A program made the translations under genes and the position numbers. A stretch of 30,000 bases of DNA from Mesostigma viride (taxonomy: Eukaryota > Streptophyta > Mesostigmatophyceae > Mesostigmatales > Mesostigmataceae), in assembly GCA_009746045.1 (NCBI GenBank), contig RPFO01000934.1, forward strand, positions 242,501-272,500. The letters are read 5' to 3'. The notes beneath the pieces are model-generated. The model was not told the origin of the DNA and did no database searches. It saw only the letters and a program-made list of their open reading frames with translations. Position 1 is the first letter of the stretch. Each line of letters begins with the position of its first letter. Shown piece after piece: positions 1 to 10,427 of the stretch.

Positions 1-842
1 AGACTCCGCGCGTCTGAGCAGATCGCGGCCTGCAACAGTGTCTACAGCGTCATCTCTAGGAGCATCGACTATGTGCGACGAGGCCAGTTAGTAAGCTGGT
101 ATCTGCGCCTTTCGAACCGGGTCTGCACGCCAAAGCTGTAGGATGTCCGACAGGGGAGATTATCAGCTTATCAAGGAGACAACGAGCCTGGGGTTGCAAG
201 GACCCGGACCATCACATGTGAATACGCCTTCACCAATTACCCAGACCCATCAATTCAACGTAGACTGCGTCACGTGAGTATCCGCAGTGGGATGGAAATG
301 GGATGGGGTGGATGGATCCATTCCCCAAAGACCCCGACTCATAGCAGGTTCGCGACTACTTTCGGACTACCCATGGTACCGGCTTATTCCATAGATGGGG
401 TGGAGTGATGAATGGGTGGCATGCATGCTAAAAGTTGAATAGCTTGCCGACATGTCCCCGCCTGTTGGGGTGCTTCGTGTCACCCGGTCTGCCAGCTGAA
501 TAGCTGATTAGCCATGGTACACGGTACACCGTGGGGGCATTTGATACATAGGTAACCAACTTTGCTTTGTGATAGGTGGCCATGACAAGAACTGGCTTTT
601 CTATTGGTATAATACTTTTTAATAACTTGTGTATATACGACTAGGTACGCCCACGATGATTTCTCTTTCATGCCCACACCTAAAAGGCCTCTCGATTTTG
701 TCTCCCCATGCTCTAAATATGTGTCTATGATTTTTTGCAGCCTCAAAACTGTGCTGTTCTAAGGGGGGAATCAATTACTTTAATAATACTCAACATTCCG
801 GGGCTCCAAATAGGTAGGCAACCTCAGTTTATTACGATATAT
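1..842. other. No recognisable gene
   Basis: I find no supported gene, RNA or mobile-element signature here. A short frame open from the left edge ends with TAG at 139-141 (plus strand, about 46 codons) and could be the tail of something outside the window, but it is too short to judge. An 88-codon minus-strand frame at 480-746 shows no motif I recognise. The DNA is of mixed composition with TA-rich patches near 780-860, where the downstream LINE tail begins. Confidence 0.4.
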
Positions 843-3448
843 ATATTAAAAATATAATTACTTACAGCAGAGTGAAATCACTCAAACCAAAGCAAACGCC
901 CAGCTATAAACCTATATACAGAGCCATGTCAAAGCTCTATACTACGATAAGACCAATGGAAACGCCTAACGGGAGGAACCTAATAGCCCTGCTGCACCGC
1001 AAAATCAGCCCGCGTACGGCGGAGCATGATGTCAGCCATGGCCCGAGTCAGCGCCACCGACAGGCGCTGACGCCAATATGACGTCCAGGTCCGCGCCGAC
1101 CATGGGGCCCGCTGGCCCTCCAGGTCCAGCCGGTCCTCCCGGAGCCGGCAACACTCCTTGAAGAAGGCGGAGGTCAGGGGCCCCATGGCCCCAAACTCCT
1201 CCAGGACAAAGGGCACCACACGATGGTGCCCGACGTCGCCGTAGGCCAGGAGCTTGGCCCGCTCCGCCCGGTCCGCCGTGTAACCTGCCGTGAGGGAGGC
1301 CCCAGCCACGTGGCTAAGAGCCAAGGGCCGCGCCACCGAAACGTCAATAAGCAGATGCCGGCCACCCCCCTCAAAGTCCAGCACCACGATGTCAGGCCGG
1401 TGGTTGGGGGAATAGAAGGCAGCGCCATCCGCATCCTCGGACCGGATGTTCGCGTGGGGGAAAACCGACCGAATCATGGCGAGCACCACCGTCAGGAGGA
1501 CAGTGTGCAAATACAAATACCAATTCTGATTCTGTTGGCCCCCCATGCAGGCAAGGTAGTGAGTCCCCGTGGGATCCAGCGGCTGCCCACAGCTACCACA
1601 AGGCCGCCCGGCCGGAACAAGAGGCTGCGGGGCAAATAGCTGGTGCCGGAGCGCCACCGAGTAGTGGCTGGGAGCCAAGGCGAATGGGGGGGCCATGGGA
1701 AGAGCACGAAGGTACGCCGAGCCCACACTCCGCAAGGAAAGCGAGAACAGCCACGCACGTCCCTGGGCGTTGAGGTCCGCGAAAAGAGCAATCCAATCAG
1801 CCGTGTGCAGAATACCCGCGTAGGTTTTCTGGTGTTTATCGATGACGCGAGCAGGGAATGCGGCGGGAGATTGAACGGAGGCGACCGAGGGAGTGCCGCG
1901 AGGGAGGTGGCGCTGTACCGCCTGAGCGGCACGGACGGGAGAACAGGCCTGCTGGATCTCAGCATAGGCCTCCTGGATGGCAGTGACGAAGGGCAAAGGG
2001 CTGCTGGGGTCCAGGAGGTCAGGCGCTGCCGTTGCCAAAAGGGGCAGGAGCCGGCAGCTTTCCGCCCACGACTGAGCGACGGAGCCCAAAAAGGCTGCTG
2101 GGGCCAGCCGGGCGGCACGAGTCAGACCGCAGCCACCCATCCGTGCAGGCAGGGAGGCAATGCGAATAGCATGTGGCGGGAGGTCGGGGCCCGGGACCAG
2201 CTGCGCCAAGGCCGACTGGATGCGTTCGTCGTGGCCCTCGGCGGCCAGCCGGACCTGAGACGGAAGAGCGCCCCGGAGCCAGTGAACGACGCGAGGGTGA
2301 GCGCAAAACCACAGAAGCAGACCCTTGGTCTGCGAATCATGAAGGCGCGCAATCAAGGGCAGTACCTCAGTGCGTGCCTCGAGGGCGGCCCGCAGAGCAT
2401 CGATGACAAACGCGGGGTCGCCAACCGGAACGCCGAGGACATCCAACCCATGGAGGCGCTCGTCCCGGCCCAAGAGCTGGGGCGGAAAGCCGGAGCAATC
2501 ACCTTGGGGCGAGTACACCGCGCACTTGGCAAGGGTCAACTGGAGGTTGATGTCGGCCACCGCGGTCTGCAGTGCCAGCAGAGCCGCGGTGGTGTCCGGC
2601 ACAGGGCCCAGAAGGTAGATATCATCCAAGTAGGCCTGAATAGCGACCGCCGGGTGGGCAGCATGGACCGCTTGGAGGCAACCCTGGAGGGGGGCGGCAA
2701 AGTACAGGGGTCCCAGGGGGTCCCCTTGCTGGGTGCCCGACCGCGACAGCAGGCCGCCGCGAGTGCCGTCCTCCATGATGTGAACCAGTTGGCCGGGCTG
2801 GCCGTAGCACACCGCTGTCCAAGCGTACAAGTCCTCGAAGGACTCCATGACGGCCGCAAACATGCTGGCGCGGGACAGACTGTTGAACGCGTTGTGGCAG
2901 TCGACCTTGACGACAGCGTGGGTGGGGTGGGCCTCGAGGTAGGCCTGCACCGAATGGATGAGGATATCCGCCCCGCCTGGAGTCGTCACCCCCAGCTGGG
3001 CCGCCACCGAGGTCTCACCCGCTGCGAGGGGCGGGCAGAAAAAGGCACGGAGCTCGGGCGCCTTTTGGCGGCAGATCACTTTGCCCACGAGCTTGCGGAG
3101 CACCTCACCGCAGGCGATCGGGCGCACCTTGCCCTCGGGGGGGGGCAAGACACCCTTGAGCAGAGCGAGGAGGCGAGCGCCCGCTAACCACTCGCGCGCA
3201 GCGGGAGGAACGCGACCAGCCGCCAGGTCAATGAGGGTGTCAAAGAGAATGTCCTCGCCCCCATGCCCCACCAGGACCTCCAAGTGCTCGTAGCGCCAGC
3301 CCGACGGCCCGGTAGAGGAAGCCCGCGGGACCGCACGCATCACCTCCAGGAAGCAGTCGCGGTCCAGCCGGAGGGGGGCCGGCAGGGGGTCCGGCACGGG
3401 CAGCTGGAATCCGGGCTCCGCAGGGTGAAGAGCCTCCAAGGCCGCCAG
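843..3448 (-). mobile_element. 5'-truncated REL-type non-LTR retrotransposon (copy A)
   Basis: The element reads on the minus strand: open frame from 3448 to 980, then a short 3' tail to about 843. The tail's end (TA-rich, followed by CTCTGCTG-type sequence on the minus strand) recurs at the 3' end of the related copy near 8290-8325, which sets the 3' boundary. The 5' side stops abruptly against telomere-type repeats with no start codon, so the 5' end is missing. This is usual for LINEs, which copy by target-primed reverse transcription from the 3' end. I could not define a target-site duplication. It is the best preserved of at least five related fragments in the first 14 kb. Confidence 0.8.
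980..3448 (-). CDS. LINE polyprotein: reverse transcriptase, CCHC knuckle, restriction-like endonuclease
   Basis: An uninterrupted frame gives 819 residues counted from a TTG at 3439, which is not a true start; the frame stays open to 3449 and stops inside the telomere repeats. Reverse transcriptase comes first: motif A with VKVDCHNAFN (D180), motif B SGTQQGDPLGP (234-244) and motif C YLDD (270-273). A thumb/connector region follows. A zinc knuckle C-x2-C-x9-H-x3-C lies at C614, C617, H627 and C631. After it comes a PD-(D/E)XK-like nuclease: RPD (681-683), then LLIDV with D699, then K729 and Y733. RT followed by a CCHC knuckle and REL is the layout of R2/CRE-type LINEs, which nick a target site and prime reverse transcription there. 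The N-terminal DNA-binding region expected in this class is missing. The catalytic residues look intact, but without a 5' end the copy is probably not autonomous. The large plus-strand frame opposite it is a shadow. Confidence 0.85.
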   Translation of the reverse strand: MAALEALHPAEPGFQLPVPDPLPAPLRLDRDCFLEVMRAVPRASSTGPSGWRYEHLEVLVGHGGEDILFDTLIDLAAGRVPPAAREWLAGARLLALLKGVLPPPEGKVRPIACGEVLRKLVGKVICRQKAPELRAFFCPPLAAGETSVAAQLGVTTPGGADILIHSVQAYLEAHPTHAVVKVDCHNAFNSLSRASMFAAVMESFEDLYAWTAVCYGQPGQLVHIMEDGTRGGLLSRSGTQQGDPLGPLYFAAPLQGCLQAVHAAHPAVAIQAYLDDIYLLGPVPDTTAALLALQTAVADINLQLTLAKCAVYSPQGDCSGFPPQLLGRDERLHGLDVLGVPVGDPAFVIDALRAALEARTEVLPLIARLHDSQTKGLLLWFCAHPRVVHWLRGALPSQVRLAAEGHDERIQSALAQLVPGPDLPPHAIRIASLPARMGGCGLTRAARLAPAAFLGSVAQSWAESCRLLPLLATAAPDLLDPSSPLPFVTAIQEAYAEIQQACSPVRAAQAVQRHLPRGTPSVASVQSPAAFPARVIDKHQKTYAGILHTADWIALFADLNAQGRAWLFSLSLRSVGSAYLRALPMAPPFALAPSHYSVALRHQLFAPQPLVPAGRPCGSCGQPLDPTGTHYLACMGGQQNQNWYLYLHTVLLTVVLAMIRSVFPHANIRSEDADGAAFYSPNHRPDIVVLDFEGGGRHLLIDVSVARPLALSHVAGASLTAGYTADRAERAKLLAYGDVGHHRVVPFVLEEFGAMGPLTSAFFKECCRLREDRLDLEGQRAPWSARTWTSYWRQRLSVALTRAMADIMLRRTRADFAVQQGY

Positions 3449-3480
3449 GGTAGGGTTTTAGGGTTTAGGGTTTAGGGTTA
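3448..3480 (+). repeat. Interstitial telomere-type repeats (TTTAGGG)
   Basis: The tract reads TAGGG, one TTTTAGGG, two TTTAGGG and a partial TTA. This is the plant/green-algal telomere unit, with the G-rich strand on the plus strand. It lies inside the sequence, between the truncated 5' end of the minus-strand LINE and a plus-strand LINE fragment. It is therefore interstitial and not a chromosome end. Confidence 0.85.
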
Positions 3481-3505
3481 TATTACGACGGTTATATTAC
3501 GACGG
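3478..3505. repeat. Two tandem copies of a 14-bp unit
   Basis: The unit TTATATTACGACGG occurs twice, directly after the telomere repeats. A third degenerate version (TTATATTACGATATA) follows at about 3515-3529. TATTACGATATA-like sequence also flanks the 3' tail of LINE copy A near 830-845. Confidence 0.7.
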
Positions 3506-3529
3506 TTATATATTTATATTACGATATAT

Positions 3530-3905
3530 ATTCCCTGCCTGCGTTCATGAAAAACAACAAAAGACCTACGCGGGTATACTACACTGTGCCGACTGGATGG
3601 GTCTGCGTGCGAGCATGAACGATCAGGGGAAGGCTTGGCTTCACTCTGTTTACCTTGAGGGGAGCGTGGGGGCCGCGCATTCCTGCGCGCCCTCCCCATG
3701 AACCCTTTGCTCACGCTGGTTCCGGCCCTTTACGCCATCGCCCTCCGCCAGGCCAGCTGTTTGCCCCGCAACCTCTCATCACGGCGGGTGCGTCAGCTGC
3801 GTCAGCTGCGGGCTTGCTCTCGATACTACTGGGACGCACCACATCACGTGCACGGGTGGCCAGCAGAACCGGAACTGGTTCCTCCGTCTCCATATCGCTC
3901 TCACA
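3530..3905 (+). pseudogene. REL-type LINE fragment (connector to CCHC region)
   Basis: Translation in shifting frames gives pieces matching residues of about 535-645 of the LINE at 980-3448: QKTYAGI-like, then YAIALR-like, the CCHC knuckle area and QQNxNW. Frameshifts break it repeatedly. It is about nine-tenths identical by eye to the minus-strand fragment at 13428-13787, so the two form a distant inverted pair of one subfamily. It lies head-to-head with copy A across the telomere tract. Confidence 0.75.
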
Positions 3906-4149
3906 ACGGTATGAAAGTGCCAAAAAATGCCCTTATAAGCCCTACAAGGAGCAAATTGAGTCCAAACATGCTAGATATTGGTAGGCAGCATGTCCATGAC
4001 ACCAGTAAAAGGAATTTGACTTTCCAGAATTTTCCGACATCGGTTGGTCTATTTTTGGCATGTCTATTTTTAGCAACTTTCCAGATTTTAATACAAACAA
4101 ATACCATTTGATATGCAAATAAAGAGCTCCTGACCTGGCTGTTTGCATG
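3906..4149. other. No recognisable feature
   Basis: This stretch separates the LINE fragment from the satellite. I see no coding, RNA or element signature; the short open frames on both strands carry no motif. Confidence 0.4.
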
Positions 4150-4860
4150 TAGGCTTATGCTCATGTCTACCAACTGTGCACCATGTCCCATGGTCATCTG
4201 ACCTCATTTGGTGACAAACTGCCACCAAATGCTAGCAAAAACGCACCGTTTCACCACATCTCATAGCAGTTTCCATGGAAGATGTGTTCAGTCGAGGCTG
4301 GAAATTTGCAATCACGTTACACATCATAAATGTAGACATGGCACAAAAAATCAGGTCCATCGTACTGTATTTGGTAACAAAATGCCACCAAATGCTAGCA
4401 AAAATGCGCGTTTTTCGCGTTTTTTTAACACATTTCATGACAGTTTTCATACAAGATGTGCTCAGTTGGGGCTGGAAACTTGCAAGCATATTAAATATCA
4501 TCATTGTAGACATTGCACAAAAATCCAGGTCTGTTGTACTTCATTCATTGACAGCTCGCTAGCAAATGTGAGCAAAAATGTGCGTTTTTTGCATTTCCGC
4601 CACATTTCTTGCAGTTTCCCATGCAAGATGTGCTCAGGTGAGGCTGAAAACAAGCGCCCATGTTAATCATCATGTCATTTCAGACATTGCACAAAACTTC
4701 AGGTCCATCAAGTGTCATTGGGTTCACTGGTCCATGCAACACCTGCCAGTTTCCAGCTAATCACTCAACCTTGGATGCAAAGTTCTTTAGTAACGGTATG
4801 GCCAACTCCCACCAACTGTGTTGCTAACTGTTCAGACCTTGCACAGATAATATAACACAA
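4150..4860. repeat. Degenerate tandem satellite, period about 172 bp
   Basis: Three clear units and decayed flanking ones are marked by recurring words. AAGATGTGYTCAG occurs near 4279, 4452 and 4623. TAGACATKGCACAAAA-like words occur near 4333, 4507 and 4681. CCACCAAATGCTAGCAAAA occurs near 4222 and 4386, with a diverged version near 4557. The spacing is 171-174 bp for most landmarks, close to a nucleosome repeat. Open frames that run through it on both strands are by-products of the repeat. Confidence 0.8.
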
Positions 4861-6427
4861 CTTTTGTGACACATAGACAAAGATATATGAACATGAACAG
4901 TGGCTAGACATGGTTGTATATATGTGCATACGGCCATGCTAAGGCAATTTTCAAGTAGGGGCTTGTTAGACATAAGAACTGCCAGCTGTCACGTTGGCTA
5001 GCATGATCAGTTCAAACCCACAGCACGCACGGTAGTCGCAAACTCAGCTTGGCAATGTAATAATCTAATCATGCCAGGCATCTCGGCCGTCGGCATGGTT
5101 GCGATGTGTTTTGTGCGCCTTGATTTGGTAGCAGCACATCCCTTGGCAACCGGCCCGCCTGACCAAGGTTGCCACACATGGTCCTCTGCATCACCATGGA
5201 TGCCCCATGTCCCTGTCTCTGTTATAGGGGCCCACGTTGCTGGCAACGCAGCTTCCAAGTTGGACTAGATCTCCTCAGCCAGCGCTGTGGTGCATAGCCA
5301 GACAGCTCATACACTGCTCAGTTGCTACCTCGAGGTTGCCGGCTTGAAATGTGCCACCAAAGGACTGCACTTGGCCGCCATCATACCTAGCATGAAGAAG
5401 CCACTGCACATCCCCGGTGAGCCGCTTGGCCACCATACCGCAGTTGTCTTCAACAGATAGTGCAAGCCCAATGGCCTCTACATAGGCACATGCATCGTGC
5501 TCATGCTCTTGCTCTGGCCCTTGTCAACATGAGATGCATGCCCATGCATGCTTCACCATGTTTCTCCAAGCCATCCGTGACTACTTGCTTCAGATATGTC
5601 ATTCAACTCCTGCACGTCCTCAGCCAGACTGTCAAACTAGCTGGTGCCCCATCCCTCACTTTGGTGAGGACTGCGATTCTGGCTAGCAGCTTAGCGATCG
5701 TGCGTGGTTGTGCCTGAGTTTCTGGGTGAGTGGCAGTGGCATTGGAGCAAGAGGTGTTGAGCATGTGCGTGTGTCTATCCACTTGACAAACAACCCCTCC
5801 CACCCCTGACATTGAGGAGTTTGGCCATGTGCCAGGTTGCCAGAATTCCGCAAACATGCATCATAGGGAAATAAAGGATTGCTGGTTGTGCACACGACAT
5901 GAGAAAACAAAACACACATACCTGTCAGGAGGGCAGGCTTGGGTTGCTTCATTGGCGCTGGTTGCAGCGTGCGTAATAATAGCCCGCCATTGGCTCATTT
6001 ACCCGTGCCCTTGGCCAGCACGCACAGCCTGAACTGCATGAACTGCATGGATGCGGCCGTCCAGGATGCCCTCTGCTCATCATTCAGGGGTATGAAGGCA
6101 GCTTGGGTGCTGGCGTGTAAGGCAGCTTGTGCATCAGTGTTTGCCGCCCGGCCGTGTGGCAGCACAGGTAGCTGGCCTAGCCCGGCCACTGTCCTCTCTC
6201 CACTCTCACGCAATATGCCACCCTCTCCACAAACCATGACAGTTCTCATGTGCATGCATGTCTTAAGATGCTTGTTGAAGGCAGATGCTTTCAGCTTAGA
6301 GATGGTGGGCACGTATACAGTGGGTTTTATGGACTCACAAGCATGTGAAGCCATCGAGCATCCAAGAAAGCCACCAATTGCTTCTAGGTTTTCCATCAAT
6401 CTTCGTGGTCAACCATGTCATGCAACA
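4861..6427. other. No identifiable gene; scattered minus-strand open frames
   Basis: Minus-strand frames occur at 5995-6399 (134 codons), 5683-5952 and 5007-5258. I recognise no domain in any of them. The 5995-6399 frame begins 29 bases after the stop of the longer frame at 6428-7312 and in another phase, so it may be part of the same decayed element or gene. CA/TG-rich words such as TGCATG are frequent. Confidence 0.3.
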
Positions 6428-7312
6428 TTACTTGCCGTGAGCACAATGCCAATAAATTGCAGCATGTACAACTAGAGCAAAGCAACAGCTTTGTGATCCA
6501 TAGCCCTGCCTGCAAATCATTGCCATCGGCGGCAATAGCGCTGCAAGGCTGCCAGCCAGCCCGTAATATCTTGCCCGCAATCCGTCATGCACCCTCCCTA
6601 ATATCCGTGTGAAGAATTCCTTGACATCCCTAGCCTCTAAGGTAACCTGTACGTCGCTGATGTGAAGAAAAGGCTCGCCATGAAACCGTAGCTCGCTATA
6701 CGATTCATGACGCACCTCCCGTAAGATAAGAAGATGACCAAAAGAGAAACTCCGGAGATGGGGAACTGGTAACATATTCATCCGTGACAAGGTCAGGGAT
6801 TCAACAAGGAGTGAATTGGCCCGTAGATTTGAATAAGGGAACATACCGCTCGGAGGTATCCATGTCTGCCGTGCGCTTGATGTCTGTTTCGCACACCCCG
6901 CCGCAGAACTCGTTCCGGCATTCACCTGCTGACCGCAGTTTGTGCATGTCCAGAGGCTGATAAAAGCCCCAACATCGTGGGCGTCTTTAGAGTCCACAAA
7001 GCCTGCATTAAACATGACGTTCGGGGCAAACGCATATATATACGAAGTATGGGTCTGCCAAGCCTGACGCAGCCTTGAAATTGGTCGGAAATATGCGGTA
7101 GCTCAGGAAAAAAAAGTTGCAGCGGTAATGAAGAAAGTCGTTCGGTCAAAGTCTTTAGAATTAAAAAATGCATCGTTTATGATGGAAACCCCGATCTTAG
7201 GGCGCACTTCATCGGGAAAATTTTTTGCTGCGGTCAGGTGGGGTCGAGAGAAAATCTGCGACCATTCAGGCACCCACTTATGAATGACGCAACATGCTGT
7301 TCGATTCCGCAA
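6428..7312 (-). pseudogene. Unrecognised long open frame with one in-frame stop
   Basis: On the minus strand one phase stays open from an ATG at 7312 down to 6428 except for a single TGA at 7105-7103, next to an 8-base T run (plus-strand A run, 7107-7114). The part after the TGA alone is 224 codons long (675 nt), which is unlikely by chance in DNA of this composition. It contains one CTNC pair (C-x2-C) and no domain that I recognise. The reading could shift at the T run rather than pass through the TGA. It may be a decayed element protein or an exon of an unknown gene. No function is proposed. Confidence 0.3.
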
Positions 7313-7529
7313 ATTTTATGGCGAAAAAAAAACAGTGGTGGATCTAATAACACCTTAGGAGGATAATCGTAAAATTTCAGCCTTGATAGTGCCTTTATAC
7401 ACGCTCAGCATCGCCTGCCAGACCGCCATGCCTGTCGCCCGGAATTCGGTCACTTTCGTGCACGCGCACACCAAAAATCGCATTTGGCGCCACTTTTCGG
7501 GTACCGCTTACGAGGGCAGATTTTGGCGC

Positions 7530-8087
7530 GGCTCGTACCGTTGTGCTCCTCCGGGTGGTGTGTGCCATGATTCGGTCGGTCTTTCCCCACTCCACCATCA
7601 AGTGCGAGGACGCGGATGCGGCCGCCCTCTACTCACCCAACCACCGCCCCGGCCGCCATTACCGTGCTTGACTACGATGGGCAGGGTTGCCACCTGCTCA
7701 TCGATGTCTCCATGGCTCGGCCGCTCTCCGGTCGCCACATCCTCCGGGCGGCTGTGGATGCCGGCGCTGCAGCCGCTGTGGCTGAGCGCGACAAGTTCAT
7801 TTGCCTCCTACGGCAAGGTGGGCCCCCACCAGGTCATCCCCTTTGTCCTGGAGGAGCTCGGGGCCATGGGCCCCAAGACGGCGGAGTTTTTCCACGAGTG
7901 CTGCCAGCGCCGTGAAGACCGCCTCGACCTCGAGGGTCAGACCGCCCCGTGGTCTGCCCCGGCGCACGTGGTCCTCGTATTGGCGGCAGCGCCTGTCACT
8001 CGCCCAGCTCATTCGCACCGTGGCTGATGTGTAATTATTCCGCCGCACCCGGGCCGACTTTGTCGCGACTCATGCGGTCTAGATTCC
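7530..8087 (+). pseudogene. REL-type LINE 3' fragment (copy D)
   Basis: Pieces in several frames match the C-terminal nuclease region of copy A: MIRSVFPH near 7569, EDADAAALYSPNHRP just after, then VIPFVLEELGAMGP near 7828, and SYWRQRLSLAQL near 7975-8010. The RPD motif of the nuclease is disrupted by frameshift and the frame closes early, so this copy is dead. The 5' part is absent. It runs on the plus strand and meets the next LINE copy tail-to-tail near 8290. Confidence 0.8.
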
Positions 8088-8289
8088 TCCCAGGCCTGCA
8101 TGGTGGGCCGGCAGCGATGTTGCTGCTTGTCGTAGTTTTGTGATGTAGGTAGTTGTACCTTGTGCAGCTGGCGTGATCCTTGGATGTCCTTGTCAGCTTA
8201 CTATTCATTTCTTCAGGACGTTCTTCTTCCTTTCGGGGTTTTCCTTCTGTTGCATTGCCAATCTCACCTCCGTAATTTATCATTCTCAA
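8088..8289. other. Probable 3' tail of copy D, no gene
   Basis: This sequence lies between the end of the plus-strand LINE fragment and the shared TA-rich 3' terminus of the minus-strand copy at 8290. It may be the untranslated tail of copy D, but there is no second copy in the window to compare. Confidence 0.3.
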
Positions 8290-9729
8290 TGAATATATAT
8301 TAAAAATATAATTACTTACAGCAGAGTAAAGGCACCCACGTAAAAATAAACAAAGCCAACGCCAACAAGAGATACCACGACAAAACAACTATACAGCCGT
8401 CATGGTACACTCGATCCACACCGCGGAATGAAGTAAAACAGCCTAATAACCGTGCTGCGCCGCAAAGTCAGCTCGTGTGCGGCGGAGCAAGATGTCAGCC
8501 ATAGCCCGGGTAATCGCTATCGAAAGGCGTTGGCGCCAATACAATGTCCAGGGATCCGCACTGACCAAGGGGCCCGCTGGCCCTCCAGGTCCAGGCAGTC
8601 CTCCCAGAGCCGGCAGCACTCCAAAGAAGCCGGCGGTCAGGGTCCTGATGGCCCCGAACTCCTCCAAGACAAAGGGCACCACACGGTGGTGCCCGACGCC
8701 GGTCCCCATAGGCCGTGAGCTTGGCCCGCTCAGCCCGATCCGACGTGTAGCCCGCCGCCTGGGATGCACCAACCACATGCATGGCTAAGAGCCAAAGGGC
8801 GAGCCACAGAAACGTCAATAAGCAAGTGCCGGCCGCCTCCCTCAAAGTCCAGAACCACAATGTCAGGTTGGTGGTTGGGGGAGTAGAAAGCCGTGCCGTC
8901 CGCATCCTCAGACCGGATGTTCGCGTGGGGGAAAATGGACCGGACCGAACCATGGCGAGCACCAGTGACCTTCAGGAGAACAGTGTGCAAGTACAAGTAC
9001 CAATTCTGATTCTGCTGGCCACCCATGCATGACAGGTAGTGGGTCCCAGTGGGGTCCAAGGCCTGCCCGCAGCTACCACAGGGCCGCCCTGCGGGAACAA
9101 GAGGACGCGAGGCAAACAGTTGGTGTCGCAGCAGTGCTACCGGATTGTGACTGGGCGCCAGGATAAAAGGGGGGCCCATGCATGGGGAGAGCTCGGAGGT
9201 AAGCCGAGCCCACACTCCGCAATGAGAGCACTTGAGAACAGCCACGCGCAACCCTCCGGGCGTTCAGGTCATCAAAAGGAGCCATCCCGGCAACCCGCCC
9301 TGTGCAGAATACCCGCGTAGGTTTTCTGGTGTTTATCGATGACGCGGGCAGGGAATGCTGCGGCCTGCGGGGGAGAGGACCGTGGCGACCGAGGGAGTGC
9401 CCCGAGGAAGGCGGCATTGGGCCGGCGGCCTGAGCAGTGCGGTCGGTAGTGCAGGCCTGCTGGATCTCAGCACAAGCAATGATCCTGGATGGCGGTGATG
9501 AATTAAGGGTAGGTGCTGGCTGGGTCCAAGAGGTCAGGCGCCGCCGTAGCCAAAAGGGGAAGGAGGCAAGGAGCCGACAGATTTCCGCCCACGACTGCAT
9601 GAGCGACAGAGCCCAAAAATGCCGCCGGGGCCAGCCGGGCCGCGCGGGTCAGACCGCAGCCGCTCATCCGGCCGGGCAGGGAAGCGATGCGGAGAGAATG
9701 AGCCGAGAGATCAGGGCCGGGAACCAGCT
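8290..9729 (-). pseudogene. REL-type LINE copy B, 3' half (split by hAT insertion)
   Basis: The copy is collinear with copy A from the 3' tail up to a position matching about residue 418 of A. It shares the terminal TA-rich tail, the C-terminal SWRQR/YWRQR-type region, RPDIVVLDFEGG, the CCHC knuckle and QKPTRVF-type connector sequence. At least four frameshifts spread the translation over three minus-strand frames (8443-8778, 8495-8962, 8730-9251, 9073-9600), so it is a pseudogene. Homology stops exactly at 9729 and resumes at 12767, on the far side of an inserted hAT element with a target duplication. Confidence 0.85.
9722..9729 (+). repeat. 8-bp target-site duplication of hAT-1 (left)
   Basis: AACCAGCT here is repeated at 12767-12774. 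Between the two copies lies the hAT element with CCRGGTTG terminal inverted repeats. Removing the element and one copy restores a continuous LINE sequence as in copy A. Confidence 0.85.
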
Positions 9730-9941
9730 CCGGGTTGTTATGTACGCCGTACGAATGCGAAAAAATGCGGGATAAAGCCGTATTTTGGGCCTCCGCGTAT
9801 TTTACGCGTATTTTACGTCTGACCACGCGGTTTGGACTTAGAATTTTTCGGGGGTACCAGCGGGCAGCGGGCACTGGCGCGGTGCCCAGGTTCTGGGCGC
9901 GGCGCGCTCACTGCACATTTGAGATTTTTACTACTAGAAGT

Positions 9942-10427
9942 AGTTAGTCTCCATGCTTTGCTGTAGACTAATTCTCAAAGGCATTGTGAATACAACGTAT
10001 GAATAAGCCTTGTAAACCTACGTTGGTATGTGAATATAAATACCACGTGGGCTATGCAGATAGGAATGCTAGTCGAGTCGCATACGTTTCCCTAGATAGG
10101 TACTTTGGGTACTGAGGTACGTGACAGATGTCAGTACCCAGTATACGTAGTGTCCTGTCATTGGACGGTACTAGAGTATCCTAGATAGGGACCGTACTGC
10201 AGCGTGCATTGATCTGTGATCGCACGATGCAGTGACTAGACTGCTACCTGTCATCGTGCGGCCTCGGGCCAACGGTCTGCACCCAACGGTCACTGGCGGC
10301 GCAGCCAGTGAGAGGAACGTTGATAAAGGGTAAACCTATTTTCTAATGAACGAAGCAATTCATTGCTCATTGCACACAGTGACATTCTCAAGCAATATAT
10401 CACACCGTTCCCTTCCATATTCTAACT
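9942..10427 (-). repeat. Copia LTR (left; 3' LTR in element sense)
   Basis: This 486-bp LTR matches 11182-11664. The differences are C at 10273 versus T at 11513 and three extra bases near 10381-10384. It begins AGTTAG and ends CTAACT. Confidence 0.9.

Noticed and set aside
1643-3187. 514-codon plus-strand open frame
   Set aside because: It lies wholly antisense to the GC-rich LINE polyprotein with RT and nuclease motifs; its product has no domain and its openness follows from the opposite strand's codon use.
3448-3480. Chromosome end
   Set aside because: Only about four telomere units are present and unique sequence continues on both sides, so it is interstitial.
5939-6475. 178-codon plus-strand frame
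   Set aside because: It has no motif and overlaps an equally open minus-strand frame; neither can be preferred, so no gene is called.
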